Assembly (NCBI GenBank): GCA_902779355.1
Contig: CACZBF010000013.1
Span: 1-64,000 of the forward strand
Length of the DNA stretch: 64,000 bases
Direction of reading: 5' to 3'
Source: an uncultured Lachnospiraceae bacterium
Lineage (GTDB): Bacteria; Bacillota; Clostridia; Lachnospirales; Lachnospiraceae
The position numbers and the translations under genes were made by a program. The notes under the pieces were generated by a model. It was given only the letters and a program-made list of their open reading frames with translations. It was not told where the DNA came from and ran no database searches. Positions 7,326-16,041 of the stretch are shown one piece after another. Position 1 is the first letter of the stretch. Each line of letters starts with the position of its first letter.

Positions 7326-8399
7326 ATGTTAAAGATCGGAATGCTTACCAGCGGCGGTGACTGCCAGGCTTTGAACGCGGCAATGCGCGGTGTCGTAAAA
7401 GGACTTCATGAAAATGTGGATGAGGTCGAGCTTTACGGCTTTTTGAACGGTTATCACGGATTGATCTACGGTGATTACCGGTTGCTGAGCGGCAGAGACT
7501 TTTCCGGTATTTTGACAAAGGGCGGCACGATCCTCGGGACAAGCCGCACCCCGTTTAAGATGATGCGCGAACCGGATGAGAACGGCCTTGATAAGGTCGA
7601 GGCCATGAAGCACAACTATTACAAGCTCAATCTGGACGGGCTTGTGATCCTGGGCGGCAACGGGACGCAGAAGACCGCAAACCTGCTCCGCGAGGAGGGT
7701 TTGAACGTCATCCATCTTCCGAAGACCATTGATAATGATATCTGGGGAACGGATGTGACCTTCGGTTTCCAGAGCGCGATCGATATCGCGACAGAGGCGA
7801 TCGACCGCATCCATACGACGGCAGCTTCCCATAACCGTGTGTTTATTGTAGAGGTCATGGGTCATAAGGTCGGCTGGCTGACGCTGAATGCCGGTGTTGC
7901 GAGCGGCGCGGACGTTGTGCTGATCCCGGAGATCCCGTTTGACATCAATAAGATTGTGGATACGATCGAAAAACGTAACAAAGAGGGCAAGGGCTTTACG
8001 ATCATCGCCTGCGCAGAGGGTGCGATCAGCAAGAAGGATGCGAAGCTCAGCAAAAAAGATTATAAGAAAAAACTGGAAAACTATACTTATCCGTCGGTTT
8101 CCTATGAGATCGCGGAACAGCTGACGAAGAAGACCGGTGCGGAGGTCAGAGTCGTGGTTCCGGGCCATGCACAGCGAGGCGGTAATCCGGATCCGTATGA
8201 TCGCGTGCTCTGTACGAGACTCGGCGCAGCGGCCGCGATGGCGATCATTGACAAGAAGTGGGGAAACATGGTTGCAATGGTGAACCGTGCGACCAAACTG
8301 ATCCCGTTGGAGAAGGTTGCCGGAAAGTTGAAACAGGTGGATCCGAAAGGAACGATGATCCAGGAGGCAAAATACATCGGGATCAGCTTCGGAGACTGA
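7326..8399 (+). CDS. pfkA: 6-phosphofructokinase (divergent active site)
   Basis: A 357-aa PfkA-superfamily enzyme phosphorylating fructose 6-phosphate to the 1,6-bisphosphate in glycolysis. Conserved: SGGD near the N-terminus, TIDND catalytic loop, the MGH segment, and GHAQRGGNPDPYDR. The phosphodonor-deciding positions are unusual: GGNGT has Asn112 where ATP enzymes have the Mg-binding Asp (GGDGS), followed by Gly as in ATP enzymes, while PKTIDND carries the Lys typical of PPi enzymes and group III ATP enzymes. So ATP or PPi dependence cannot be decided by eye. It is longer than the 320-aa E. coli protein. GAGAGGG precedes the ATG. It lies upstream of dnaX with 33 nt between. Confidence 0.92.
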   Translation: MLKIGMLTSGGDCQALNAAMRGVVKGLHENVDEVELYGFLNGYHGLIYGDYRLLSGRDFSGILTKGGTILGTSRTPFKMMREPDENGLDKVEAMKHNYYKLNLDGLVILGGNGTQKTANLLREEGLNVIHLPKTIDNDIWGTDVTFGFQSAIDIATEAIDRIHTTAASHNRVFIVEVMGHKVGWLTLNAGVASGADVVLIPEIPFDINKIVDTIEKRNKEGKGFTIIACAEGAISKKDAKLSKKDYKKKLENYTYPSVSYEIAEQLTKKTGAEVRVVVPGHAQRGGNPDPYDRVLCTRLGAAAAMAIIDKKWGNMVAMVNRATKLIPLEKVAGKLKQVDPKGTMIQEAKYIGISFGD

Positions 8400-8432
8400 T
8401 ATCGTTACAAATCACGGATTTGGTGAGCAGCA

Positions 8433-10046
8433 ATGTCTTATACGGCGTTATATCGGAAGTTCCGTCCGCAGACATTTACAGATGTCAAGGGACAGGACCC
8501 GATCGTTACCACTTTAAAAAACCAAATCAAAGCCGATCGAATCGGACATGCTTACCTGTTCTGCGGGACTCGCGGGACAGGTAAGACTTCTGTTGCGAAG
8601 ATTTTTGCCAGAGCGGTCAATTGTGAGCATCCGGTGGACGGAAGCCCCTGCATGGAATGTGAGGTATGTAAGTCCATCGCGGAGGGCTCGGCACTCAATG
8701 TGATCGAAATCGATGCAGCCAGCAACAACGGTGTGGACAATATCCGCGAGATCCGGGAGGAAGTGACTTACTCTCCGACGACCGGTCGTTACAAGGTCTA
8801 TATCATTGATGAGGCGCATATGCTCTCGCCCGGCGCGTTTAATGCGCTGCTCAAGACGCTGGAGGAGCCGCCGGCTTATGTGATCTTTATCCTCGCGACC
8901 ACGGAAGTGCATAAGATCCCGGTTACGATCCTTTCCCGCTGTCAACGATACGATTTCAGACGGATCTCCAATGATACGATCGCCGCCCGTTTGACAGACC
9001 TGCTTTCAAAAGAAAACGTGCAGGCGGAAGAAAAAGCGGTGCGCTACATTGCAAAGGCCGGAGACGGATCCATGCGTGATGCGCTCTCTCTGCTTGATCA
9101 ATGCATCGCTTTTTACCTGGGGCAGGAATTGACTTATGATAAGGTGTTGGAAGTGCTCGGCGCCGTCGATACGGAGATCTTTGCAAGACTTCTTTCTGCA
9201 GTTCTTGCAGAAGACGTGCCGCAGGCCATGAAAATCGTGGAAGAGCTTACGATCAGCGGACGCGAACTGACGCAGTTTGCGGCGGATTTTTGTTGGTATC
9301 TGCGGAATCTTCTGTTGATGAAGAGCGCCGATGATATGGAGGAGCTTCTCGATATTTCCAGCGAAAACTTAGAGACTTTGAAGGAACAGTCTGCGAAGGT
9401 GGAAAGCACCGTGCTGATGCGCTATATCAGAGTCTTTTCCACCTTGCTGAACGACCTGAAGTATTCTTCCCAGAAGCGGATCCTGACGGAGGTGGCGCTG
9501 ATCAAGCTCTGTAAGCCCGCCATGGAGACGGATACGGCTTCTCTGACGGACCGGATCCTGCATCTGGAAGAAAAAATGGAAAGCGGTGTGTGGACAGCAG
9601 CACCGTCACCCGGACAGGGACAGGGCATACCTGCCGCCAATTTGAACCAACCGGCAACCGTAGGCGCTTCCGCAGCCGTAAAGGCCCCCCTCCCGAAAGC
9701 GGTTCCCGCAGAAGTGGAACAGGCAGTCCGGCAATGGCGGTCTATTGTAAATTCCATGAATGTGACCGGTATGACGAAAACGTTTCTGAATCAGGCGCAT
9801 CTGTCGGTCGGAGACGGAGAGACCCCCATGCTGCTCATTGTGCTGGATGATTACAACGCAATCGGGATGTGCACGCAGGAGGATACCAAAAAAGCGCTGG
9901 AAGATGCGATCCAGTCGCATTTGGAGCGCGAGGTCAGGGTGGAGATTCGGGAGAATAAGACCGGAAAACCCGCAGGAGAGACCTATCCGGATCTGAAAGC
10001 GCTGCTGGCGCAAAATGTCAAAATGGAGATAGAAACCGAAGAATAA
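8433..10046 (+). CDS. dnaX: DNA polymerase III subunit gamma/tau
   Basis: A 537-aa clamp-loader ATPase. Walker A GTRGTGKTS lies near residue 48, a four-Cys zinc module (CEHP...CMECEVC) follows, then IIDEAHMLS (Walker B) and the SRC motif (ILSRC) of AAA+ loaders. A Pro/Ala-rich linker around residues 385-430 leads to a shortened tau-type C-terminal region ending in an acidic tail. It starts the classic dnaX-ebfC-recR order of Firmicutes, with 21 nt to ebfC. The start has only a weak GGTGAG upstream. I saw no obvious slippery A-run frameshift site that would make a separate gamma. Confidence 0.97.
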   Translation: MSYTALYRKFRPQTFTDVKGQDPIVTTLKNQIKADRIGHAYLFCGTRGTGKTSVAKIFARAVNCEHPVDGSPCMECEVCKSIAEGSALNVIEIDAASNNGVDNIREIREEVTYSPTTGRYKVYIIDEAHMLSPGAFNALLKTLEEPPAYVIFILATTEVHKIPVTILSRCQRYDFRRISNDTIAARLTDLLSKENVQAEEKAVRYIAKAGDGSMRDALSLLDQCIAFYLGQELTYDKVLEVLGAVDTEIFARLLSAVLAEDVPQAMKIVEELTISGRELTQFAADFCWYLRNLLLMKSADDMEELLDISSENLETLKEQSAKVESTVLMRYIRVFSTLLNDLKYSSQKRILTEVALIKLCKPAMETDTASLTDRILHLEEKMESGVWTAAPSPGQGQGIPAANLNQPATVGASAAVKAPLPKAVPAEVEQAVRQWRSIVNSMNVTGMTKTFLNQAHLSVGDGETPMLLIVLDDYNAIGMCTQEDTKKALEDAIQSHLEREVRVEIRENKTGKPAGETYPDLKALLAQNVKMEIETEE

Positions 10047-10067
10047 GAAGGAGGCTGAAGAAGAGAG

Positions 10068-10406
10068 ATGGCAAAGAGAGGCGGATTTCCCGGGGGAATG
10101 CCCGGAAATATGAATAATCTGATGAAACAGGCACAGAAGATGCAGCGTCAGATGGAAGAAGCCACAAAAGAGCTGGAAGAGAAGGAAATGACGGCGACCG
10201 CAGGTGGCGGTGTCGTAGAGGTCACGGTTTCCGGCAAAAAAGAGGTGACAAAGATCAAGATCGATCCGGAGGCAGTAGATCCGGAGGATGTTGAGATGCT
10301 GGAGGATCTGATCATGGCGGCCGTGAATGAGGCTCTGCGCAAGATCGAGGAATACTCCCAGCAGTCGATGAACAAGATCACCGGGGGATTGAATGGACTA
10401 TTATAG
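10068..10406 (+). CDS. ebfC: YbaB/EbfC nucleoid-associated protein
   Basis: A 112-aa DNA-binding protein of the YbaB/EbfC family: a Gly/Met-rich N-terminus ([20 protein letters not shown]), a central charged helix, and the conserved core [18 protein letters not shown]. It forms dimers that coat or bend DNA. Gene order between dnaX and recR is conserved across bacteria, which supports the call. AGGAGG lies upstream. Its 3' end overlaps recR by 14 nt, implying translational coupling. Confidence 0.95.
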   Translation: MAKRGGFPGGMPGNMNNLMKQAQKMQRQMEEATKELEEKEMTATAGGGVVEVTVSGKKEVTKIKIDPEAVDPEDVEMLEDLIMAAVNEALRKIEEYSQQSMNKITGGLNGLL

Positions 10407-10989
10407 CAGTCAGATCAACAACCTGATCGAGCAGTTTGCGACGCTGCCGGGTATCGGCCAGAAAACGGCACAGCGTCTGGCTTTTCATGTGTTGAACATG
10501 CCGGAGGACAATGTAAAAAGGCTGTCCGAGGCGTTGATCGAGGCGCGGACGAATATTCATTATTGTAAGGAATGTTTTACGCTGACGGATCAGGAGCTTT
10601 GCCCGATCTGTCAGGATCAGGCTCGTGACCACCGGACGATCATGGTGGTGGAAAACACACGGGATCTGGCAGCCTATGAAAAGACCGGAAAGTATCATGG
10701 TGTTTATCATGTGCTCCACGGCGCGATCTCTCCGATGCTTGGCATCGGTCCCGGCGACATCCGGCTGAAAGAGCTGATGGTCCGCCTGGAGGGAGACGTG
10801 GACGAGGTCATTGTGGCGACTAATTCGTCGCTGGAGGGGGAGACCACGGCCATGTATATCAGCAAGCTGATCAAACCGACAGGGATCAAGGTAACGCGGA
10901 TCGCAAGCGGCGTTCCGGTGGGCGGAGATCTGGAATACATCGATGAAGTGACGCTGCTGCGGGCTTTGGAAGGACGTACGGAACTGTAA
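10393..10989 (+). CDS. recR: Recombination mediator protein RecR
   Basis: A 198-aa RecFOR-pathway protein acting on gapped DNA to load RecA. Order of elements: N-terminal helix-hairpin-helix ([15 protein letters not shown]), four-Cys zinc finger (CKECF...CPIC at about 57-72), Toprim domain ([13 protein letters not shown]...), and the C-terminal [15 protein letters not shown] Walker-B-like segment. Length is typical. The ATG lies inside the 3' end of ebfC, preceded by GGGGGA. The last gene of the dnaX unit. Confidence 0.97.
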   Translation: MDYYSSQINNLIEQFATLPGIGQKTAQRLAFHVLNMPEDNVKRLSEALIEARTNIHYCKECFTLTDQELCPICQDQARDHRTIMVVENTRDLAAYEKTGKYHGVYHVLHGAISPMLGIGPGDIRLKELMVRLEGDVDEVIVATNSSLEGETTAMYISKLIKPTGIKVTRIASGVPVGGDLEYIDEVTLLRALEGRTEL

Positions 10990-10996
10990 TTTTTTC

Positions 10997-11033
10997 TTTT
11001 CAAACGAAACTATTTCTGCTATAATCGTTTCGT
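10997..11033 (+). promoter_or_regulatory. Promoter and inverted repeat upstream of the chemoreceptor gene
   Basis: TTTTCA (10997-11002), 17 bp, then TATAAT (11020-11025) with an extended TGC just before it. ACGAAAC (11004-11010) and GTTTCGT (11027-11033) form an inverted repeat that brackets the -10 box, a good position for a repressor. The repressor is unknown. Confidence 0.6.
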
Positions 11034-11073
11034 AAATACGGGGTTTTTGCACACAGAAAGACGGGGAAACAAT

Positions 11074-12543
11074 ATGGAACAACAACATCTGCTTCGTGCT
11101 CATAAACTAATGTTTTGGGGACACTTCTGCACGACACTGTTTGGCTTGTTAGGGTTGTTCGCACAGCTCATGGTGTCAGGTCTTCCGGTATATCGCGCGA
11201 TCGTGCCGATGATCGCAATGATCGCATCACTGGTCATCTCAGATATCGTTTATATCAAGAAAAAGGGCGATTTTTTCTATTCCCGTGTGATGATCATGTC
11301 CTTTACGGTCGCTTATTTCTTCATGCTGATGATGTCGGTATCCAATACGACCTATCCTTATATCATTCCGCTTCTGGTCGGCGTCATGATCACGATGGAT
11401 CAGAAGTTTACGATGATCAGCAATTTTGCGTTTCTGATTATCAACATCCTGAATGTGATCCGGATGCTTCTCACAGCAGAGAATAAACAGGATGTGATGG
11501 AAGTCGTTATGATCGAGATGATCGTAACCATTCTGACGACGATTTGCATCCAGCGCGGGATCCGGATGCTGAGCCAGTTCTTCCGTGATTCTTTGAACGA
11601 AGTGGAAGAGACCATGCAGCGCAACCAGAAGATCTCGGAGAATATTGTTGCGGTTGCAGGGAATGTGGATGAAAAGATGCAGGAGGCATCTGAGGATCTG
11701 AAGAAGATCGAGGATGCGATCGAAGGAATGAATGAGTCCCTAAAGGGCATTTCCGCAGGGGTCAGCGACAATACCGAAGCGATTGTCGAACAGACGGATC
11801 AGACCAACTCCATCGCGATCATCGTGGATGAGACCAACGGCAAGACGCAGGAGATCATCGAGACCACCAATCAAACACAGACCATCGTGGACGAAGGAAC
11901 GCAGGCTATGGAAAGTCTGTCCAGTCAGGTGGAGCGGGCACTTGGTTCCGGCGAGCAGATGAAACAGTCTGCCGCAAATCTGCAGGAACGTTCGGTCGAA
12001 GTACGGAAGATCACGGATATGATCCTGAATATCTCTTCCCAGACAAACCTTCTGGCGCTGAATGCCTCCATTGAGGCGGCGCGCGCGGGAGAGGCCGGCA
12101 GAGGCTTCGCCGTAGTGGCGGATGAGATCCGGAATCTTGCAGACCAGACGAAATCCGCGACAGAACAGATCACATCGATCCTGGATGAGTTGGCACTGGA
12201 TGCGGATGATGTCGTCGGAAAGGTCGACGAGAACGTTGAGATCAGCAACGCTGAAAGAGATCTTGCAGAGGATGCGACCGCAAAATTCCATGCGATCCGT
12301 GATGGAGTGGAAGCCCTCTATAACGGTACGATGGAAATGTCCAATCTGATGGAACGTCTTGTCGAAGCAAATAAACAGATCGTGGATTCCACAAGCACGC
12401 TTTCCGCCAGCAGCGAAGAGATCTCGGCATCCACGCAGGAGGTTTCCGATCTCAGTGATGCTAATACCGAGATGCTGCACCGCTTCGCCGATATTATGGC
12501 GCAGATCGCAGAGGATCTTTCCACTTTGAAAAGCAGCAACTGA
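11074..12543 (+). CDS. Methyl-accepting chemotaxis protein with six membrane helices
   Basis: A 489-aa chemoreceptor. The N-terminal about 160 residues hold six hydrophobic segments with only short loops, so there is no large external ligand domain; it may sense within the membrane or through a partner. The cytoplasmic part is a long coiled coil with the conserved hairpin tip ([20 protein letters not shown]), the site of CheA/CheW contact, and Glu/Gln-rich adaptation regions. The start at 11074 has GGGGAAAC upstream; a TTG at 11047 is rejected. No HAMP domain is obvious. Monocistronic, with its own promoter and terminator; the only other chemotaxis gene in the window is an orphan cheW-like gene at 55.3 kb. 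Confidence 0.95.
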   Translation: MEQQHLLRAHKLMFWGHFCTTLFGLLGLFAQLMVSGLPVYRAIVPMIAMIASLVISDIVYIKKKGDFFYSRVMIMSFTVAYFFMLMMSVSNTTYPYIIPLLVGVMITMDQKFTMISNFAFLIINILNVIRMLLTAENKQDVMEVVMIEMIVTILTTICIQRGIRMLSQFFRDSLNEVEETMQRNQKISENIVAVAGNVDEKMQEASEDLKKIEDAIEGMNESLKGISAGVSDNTEAIVEQTDQTNSIAIIVDETNGKTQEIIETTNQTQTIVDEGTQAMESLSSQVERALGSGEQMKQSAANLQERSVEVRKITDMILNISSQTNLLALNASIEAARAGEAGRGFAVVADEIRNLADQTKSATEQITSILDELALDADDVVGKVDENVEISNAERDLAEDATAKFHAIRDGVEALYNGTMEMSNLMERLVEANKQIVDSTSTLSASSEEISASTQEVSDLSDANTEMLHRFADIMAQIAEDLSTLKSSN

Positions 12544-12570
12544 TCTGATCATTTTTATAATGAAACAAGA

Positions 12571-12613
12571 AAAACCGCTTCCGGATGATCACCATCTCGG
12601 AAGCGGTTTTTTT
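12571..12613. terminator. Bidirectional intrinsic terminator
   Basis: AAAAACCGCTTCCG and CGGAAGCGGTTTTTTT form a 13-bp stem with T-runs on both strands. It ends the chemoreceptor gene (plus) and the thiT-thiN-aldolase run (minus). Confidence 0.92.
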
Positions 12614-12677
12614 GATTCGATCGTTACGGCACAGGCATCTTTTTCGCTTTGTAAAGCGGAATTGCCTATGCCTTTCG

Positions 12678-13652
12678 TCAGTCCTGCGCTACGATCTCTT
12701 TATAGAATTCCACGAAATCCCGCCGGCCTTGCTTGGTGTATTCGATCGCCGTTCTGGGATGCTGGTTCAAGAGCCCTGTCATGAGATATTGCATATCGTA
12801 TCCCCAGACCGTGCCGGATTCCCGAAGCGGTACCATGTAGTTCTGTACGAACTGCAGCGCCGGGAAGATGTTGTATTTCGGATTCCGGAGGAAACCGAGG
12901 AGGTTTTCCATGGAGCAGTTGCCTGCGCCCCGTCCCATGCCGTAATAGGTCGCATCCAGCCAGTCTACATCATCACCGACCGCTTCGATTGTGTTGGCAA
13001 GAGCAAGCTGCTGATTGTTGTGAGTATGGATGCCGAGTGCTTTGTTGTATTTTGCCGCAAACTCTCCATATAATGCAGCGATACGGGCGATCTGTTCCGG
13101 ATAAAGAGATCCGAAACTGTCTACAATATAGATCACGTCGACCGAAGACTGTCCGATCATGTCAAGCGCTACTTTGATATCGCTTTCCTGCGCATTGCTG
13201 ACAGCCATGATATTACAGGTGACTTCATATCCCTTTTTCTTGGCATCCTCGATCATCTCGACAGCGCCCGGGATCGTATTGACATAAGTAGCAACGCGGA
13301 TCATGGAGAGCGGGCTTTCCGATGCAGGACGGATATCGGTCTTGTAATCGCATCTTCCTACATCCGCCATGGCCGCGAGCTTTAGTCCTTCTTTTCCCTC
13401 GCCAAGCACGTCGAAAATAGCGTCGTCATCGCAGAACTTCCATTTTCCGAACTTTTCGATATCAAAGATCTCTTTGCTCGCTTTATAGCCGACTTCCATA
13501 TAATCTACGCCGGCTTTCAGGTTCGTCAGATATAATTTTTTTGCAAATTCGTCTGTGAAATAGAAATCATTGACCAGTCCGCCGTCACGCAGTGTGGCAT
13601 CAACGACGCGGATCGATTCACGATATCCAAGCAGATTTGAGATTTCTTTCAT
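12678..13652 (-). CDS. DRE-TIM aldolase-like protein (4-hydroxy-2-oxovalerate aldolase family)
   Basis: A 324-aa TIM-barrel protein of the HMG-lyase-like/DRE-TIM superfamily. The metal-binding motif appears as VDATLRDGG near the N-terminus and the second metal site as HTHNN. These enzymes make or break C-C bonds next to a carboxylate with a divalent metal. The start at 13652 (MKEISN) is set by GGAAGGAG eight bases upstream; a longer reading from 13733 is rejected. It lies 84 nt after thiN, so it may share the thiamine-controlled transcript, though nothing in it suggests thiamine chemistry. Similar proteins occur in polysaccharide clusters. Substrate unknown. Confidence 0.85.
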   Translation of the reverse strand: MKEISNLLGYRESIRVVDATLRDGGLVNDFYFTDEFAKKLYLTNLKAGVDYMEVGYKASKEIFDIEKFGKWKFCDDDAIFDVLGEGKEGLKLAAMADVGRCDYKTDIRPASESPLSMIRVATYVNTIPGAVEMIEDAKKKGYEVTCNIMAVSNAQESDIKVALDMIGQSSVDVIYIVDSFGSLYPEQIARIAALYGEFAAKYNKALGIHTHNNQQLALANTIEAVGDDVDWLDATYYGMGRGAGNCSMENLLGFLRNPKYNIFPALQFVQNYMVPLRESGTVWGYDMQYLMTGLLNQHPRTAIEYTKQGRRDFVEFYKEIVAQD

Positions 13653-13736
13653 GGGGAGTGCTCCTTCCCTGTTGTGTCCGACAATAGAACCACTACATTT
13701 CAGTACACTAGCATCTATTTCGGGAAAAGTCAATGT

Positions 13737-14357
13737 TCACTTGACTTTGATGAGCAAAAGGCGTCCGTTTTGGACAGTGATCGAAGCAGTCTGGCCGGGC
13801 AGCACTTCGTTGCTGACGCCGTAGGGATCGAGATTGTTCATGGAAGCGTCTTTTAACGGATATTTGGCATTTTTGATCGTGATCCCGTCGGCCGGCTCTC
13901 CTATACAGAGCAGAGAAAAGTAGGAAAACCGCTCCTCCACGGCAGCGCCCTCACGTCCGACAACGGAGATCTCGGAATGGTCGTCGACGGCAAGCGCGTG
14001 GACTCCCTTTGCATCCAGATACAGCAAAGCGGATAGATTTCCAAGCGTATGGTCCAATCGTTCTCCGATCACACCGATCAGAAGAAAGTCCGAAAAACCG
14101 CGGGATAGCATCTCTTTGACGGCAAACATCGTATCCGTATCATCTTTTTCTTGCGGCAGTACGATCGTTTCTACGGGAAGATTCGGGTTTTTACAGGAGT
14201 CAAAATCACCGACAATGAGATCCGGCGCTCTGCCAAGCCCCTCCCGATGGAATAATCCGCTGTCACAATAAACACAGGTGTCATCCGGCGAGAGATAGGC
14301 TTTGATCTTTTCATAGGAACGGATCGGTGCACCGCCAATGATCACACAGCGGTTCAT
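13737..14357 (-). CDS. thiN: Thiamine diphosphokinase
   Basis: A 206-aa enzyme that transfers pyrophosphate from ATP to thiamine, giving thiamine diphosphate. The signature motifs are DLIVGDFDS, KDDTDT (metal binding) and ERLDHTLGNL (thiamine/ATP site), in the usual order, followed by the beta-sandwich C-terminal domain. Its ATG overlaps the thiT stop codon (ATGA on the minus strand), so the pair is translationally coupled: uptake of thiamine followed by its activation. Confidence 0.96.
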   Translation of the reverse strand: MNRCVIIGGAPIRSYEKIKAYLSPDDTCVYCDSGLFHREGLGRAPDLIVGDFDSCKNPNLPVETIVLPQEKDDTDTMFAVKEMLSRGFSDFLLIGVIGERLDHTLGNLSALLYLDAKGVHALAVDDHSEISVVGREGAAVEERFSYFSLLCIGEPADGITIKNAKYPLKDASMNNLDPYGVSNEVLPGQTASITVQNGRLLLIKVK

Positions 14358-15040
14358 GCCGGATCACTTTCCGGCTGCGTGCCATCCGAGGCGAGAGAGC
14401 CTACATAACGGAAAGCCCTTTGCACCTGCGGGATCAGAAGGATACCGACCGTGATCCCTGCTTCGATCCCGAGATAGGAGCCGTTATAAGCAGCTGAATA
14501 GACAAAGGGATTTGGAAACTCCTCCGGTGCATAGGCGCCGAAAAAGATGACGCCGGACAGGGTGGAAAAAACAAAACGTCCGGCTACACCGGTCAGATAG
14601 CCAAAGATCAGACCGTTCTTTTTGCCGTGGAAAAGTCCGGAAAGACCGAGCGCGCCGAACGCCAGGATATAATCGACGATCAGCTGCGGGAAGCTGATGA
14701 GATAAGGGTCGATGAAAAGCTGCAGACAGCCATAGGTAATGGCGGAGGTCAGTCCCGCGCCGAGGCCGAACCAGTAGCCGATCAGAACGACAAACAACAT
14801 GGAAAACAACGTGACGCTGCCACCCATCGGTAGTTTGATGAATTTGATATTGGACAGGACAACGGCAAGAGAGAGCGCGATCGCAGAAAATGCCAGCTGT
14901 TTGGGGTGGATCCCTCTCTTTTTGGTAAAATGCGCGCTGCCGAGGATCATGAGACCCGCAATGATCAGGACAATGACGGTATATCCTGCGGTCGTGAACT
15001 GAAAGCTCCCATCCTCCTGAAAACTGAGAAACACAGACAT
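14354..15040 (-). CDS. thiT: ECF-type thiamine transporter S component ThiT
   Basis: A 228-aa membrane protein with six hydrophobic helices, the substrate-binding S component that works with a shared EcfA/A'/T module. The conserved interior includes LPMGGSVTLFSML, which forms the thiamine pocket in this family, and an Ala/Gly-rich first helix for contact with EcfT. The window carries ecfA1-ecfA2-ecfT at 34.2-36.8 kb, a plausible partner. Expression is controlled by the TPP riboswitch just upstream; GGGAGG precedes the ATG and is in a position to be masked by the leader. Confidence 0.95.
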   Translation of the reverse strand: MSVFLSFQEDGSFQFTTAGYTVIVLIIAGLMILGSAHFTKKRGIHPKQLAFSAIALSLAVVLSNIKFIKLPMGGSVTLFSMLFVVLIGYWFGLGAGLTSAITYGCLQLFIDPYLISFPQLIVDYILAFGALGLSGLFHGKKNGLIFGYLTGVAGRFVFSTLSGVIFFGAYAPEEFPNPFVYSAAYNGSYLGIEAGITVGILLIPQVQRAFRYVGSLASDGTQPESDPA

Positions 15041-15085
15041 AAAAAAACCTCCCTTTGAAAGTCACGCCGGGAGATCCTTGTAAAT

Positions 15086-15164
15086 CGCTTCCTTCCGCCG
15101 GTATTACCCGGTTCAAGTGATAAGGGTTGGCGTTTACCGCCTCTCAGCAATTGCACCCCCAGCT
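15086..15164 (-). promoter_or_regulatory. TPP (THI-box) riboswitch
   Basis: Minus-strand leader with the conserved THI-element blocks in order: GGGGGTGC, CTGAGAGG, ACCC, TTGAACC, GGTAATACCGGCG and GAAGGAAG. It lies between the promoter and thiT. Downstream of the aptamer, ATCTCCC (15069-15075 on this strand) can pair with the ribosome site GGGAGGT (15047-15053), and no T-tract terminator is seen, so control is probably at translation initiation. Confidence 0.95.
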
Positions 15165-15191
15165 TGTTTGATTCAGTTGTTCCAAGAAAGC

Positions 15192-15219
15192 ATTATAGCA
15201 GGTCGCAGATGTTTGTCAA
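15192..15219 (-). promoter_or_regulatory. Sigma-A promoter of thiT
   Basis: On the minus strand a perfect TTGACA (15214-15219) and a perfect TATAAT (15192-15197) are separated by 16 bp. The transcript would begin about 20 nt before the TPP aptamer. Confidence 0.85.
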
Positions 15220-15225
15220 CAACAG

Positions 15226-15255
15226 TTGTCACCTGAAAAAAAAGCGTGTTATAAT
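15226..15255 (+). promoter_or_regulatory. Promoter of the EAL-domain gene
   Basis: TTGTCA (15226-15231) and a perfect TATAAT (15250-15255) with an 18-bp spacer. It is back to back with the thiT promoter; the two -35 boxes are six bases apart. Confidence 0.75.
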
Positions 15256-15288
15256 AGACACATCATCGTTTCTTAAGGGGAGTATGGC

Positions 15289-16035
15289 ATGAATATGGAA
15301 CCGATCACAAAAGAAGGCACTTCCATGGATGAGATCCTTTCGGATTTCAAGAACGTTCACTACGCATTCCAACCGATCATCAGAGTTTCCACCGGAGAGA
15401 TCTACGGTTATGAAGGATTGATGCGCCCCGTGCCGTTTACGCCGGACGAGGTCATTTATGAATATGAAGTGAAAAACCGTCTCCAATACATTGAGACGCT
15501 GACCTTCTTTCAGGCTTCCAGAGCGTTTTTGGACAGCGGGCTGGAAGGAAAGCTTTTCCTGAACTCCTTTCCCTGCGTTTCCATGACACAGACCGATGCA
15601 GATGAATATCTGAAAAAATTCGGGAAGGAGCTGTCCGGACGCCTTGTGGTAGAGCTGTTGGAGTATCCGGAGATCGTACTCAACAGCTGGTACGCAAAAA
15701 AACATTATCTGGGAAGCTTCGTAGAGCCCGTCGGGATCGCTCTTGATGATTTCGGTACCGGTGTCAATATAGACTCCAAGGTAGTTTCTCTTTACAATCC
15801 GGAGATCGTCAAACTGGACCGGAGCCTGATCAGTAAGATCCATCAGAATGAGCGGAAGCAGGCGGAGCTGGATCAGATCATCAGTTTTATGCGGCCGCGG
15901 GGGACCATGATCCTGGCAGAGGGTGTTGAGACGAAAGAGGAACATGATTACCTCGTTGCGAAAAACCTCGACTTTTTGCAGGGCTTCTATATTGGGATGC
16001 CCACGATCTATGCGGATGATTTTTCGGAGGAATAG
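15289..16035 (+). CDS. EAL-domain cyclic-di-GMP phosphodiesterase
   Basis: A 248-aa stand-alone EAL domain. The catalytic and metal-binding set looks intact: E42-G-L-M-R (the EAL signature), the Asn in LFLNSF, ExxE in VELLEYPE, DDFGTG, the Lys in VKLDRS, EGVET, and Q-G-F-Y-x-G-x-P at the end. It should hydrolyse c-di-GMP to pGpG. No sensor or membrane segment. AAGGGGAG precedes the ATG. It is the first gene of a long plus-strand run and lies six nt before hflK; a diguanylate cyclase is three genes on, so synthesis and breakdown are encoded together. Confidence 0.93.
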   Translation: MNMEPITKEGTSMDEILSDFKNVHYAFQPIIRVSTGEIYGYEGLMRPVPFTPDEVIYEYEVKNRLQYIETLTFFQASRAFLDSGLEGKLFLNSFPCVSMTQTDADEYLKKFGKELSGRLVVELLEYPEIVLNSWYAKKHYLGSFVEPVGIALDDFGTGVNIDSKVVSLYNPEIVKLDRSLISKIHQNERKQAELDQIISFMRPRGTMILAEGVETKEEHDYLVAKNLDFLQGFYIGMPTIYADDFSEE

Positions 16036-16041
16036 AAGATA

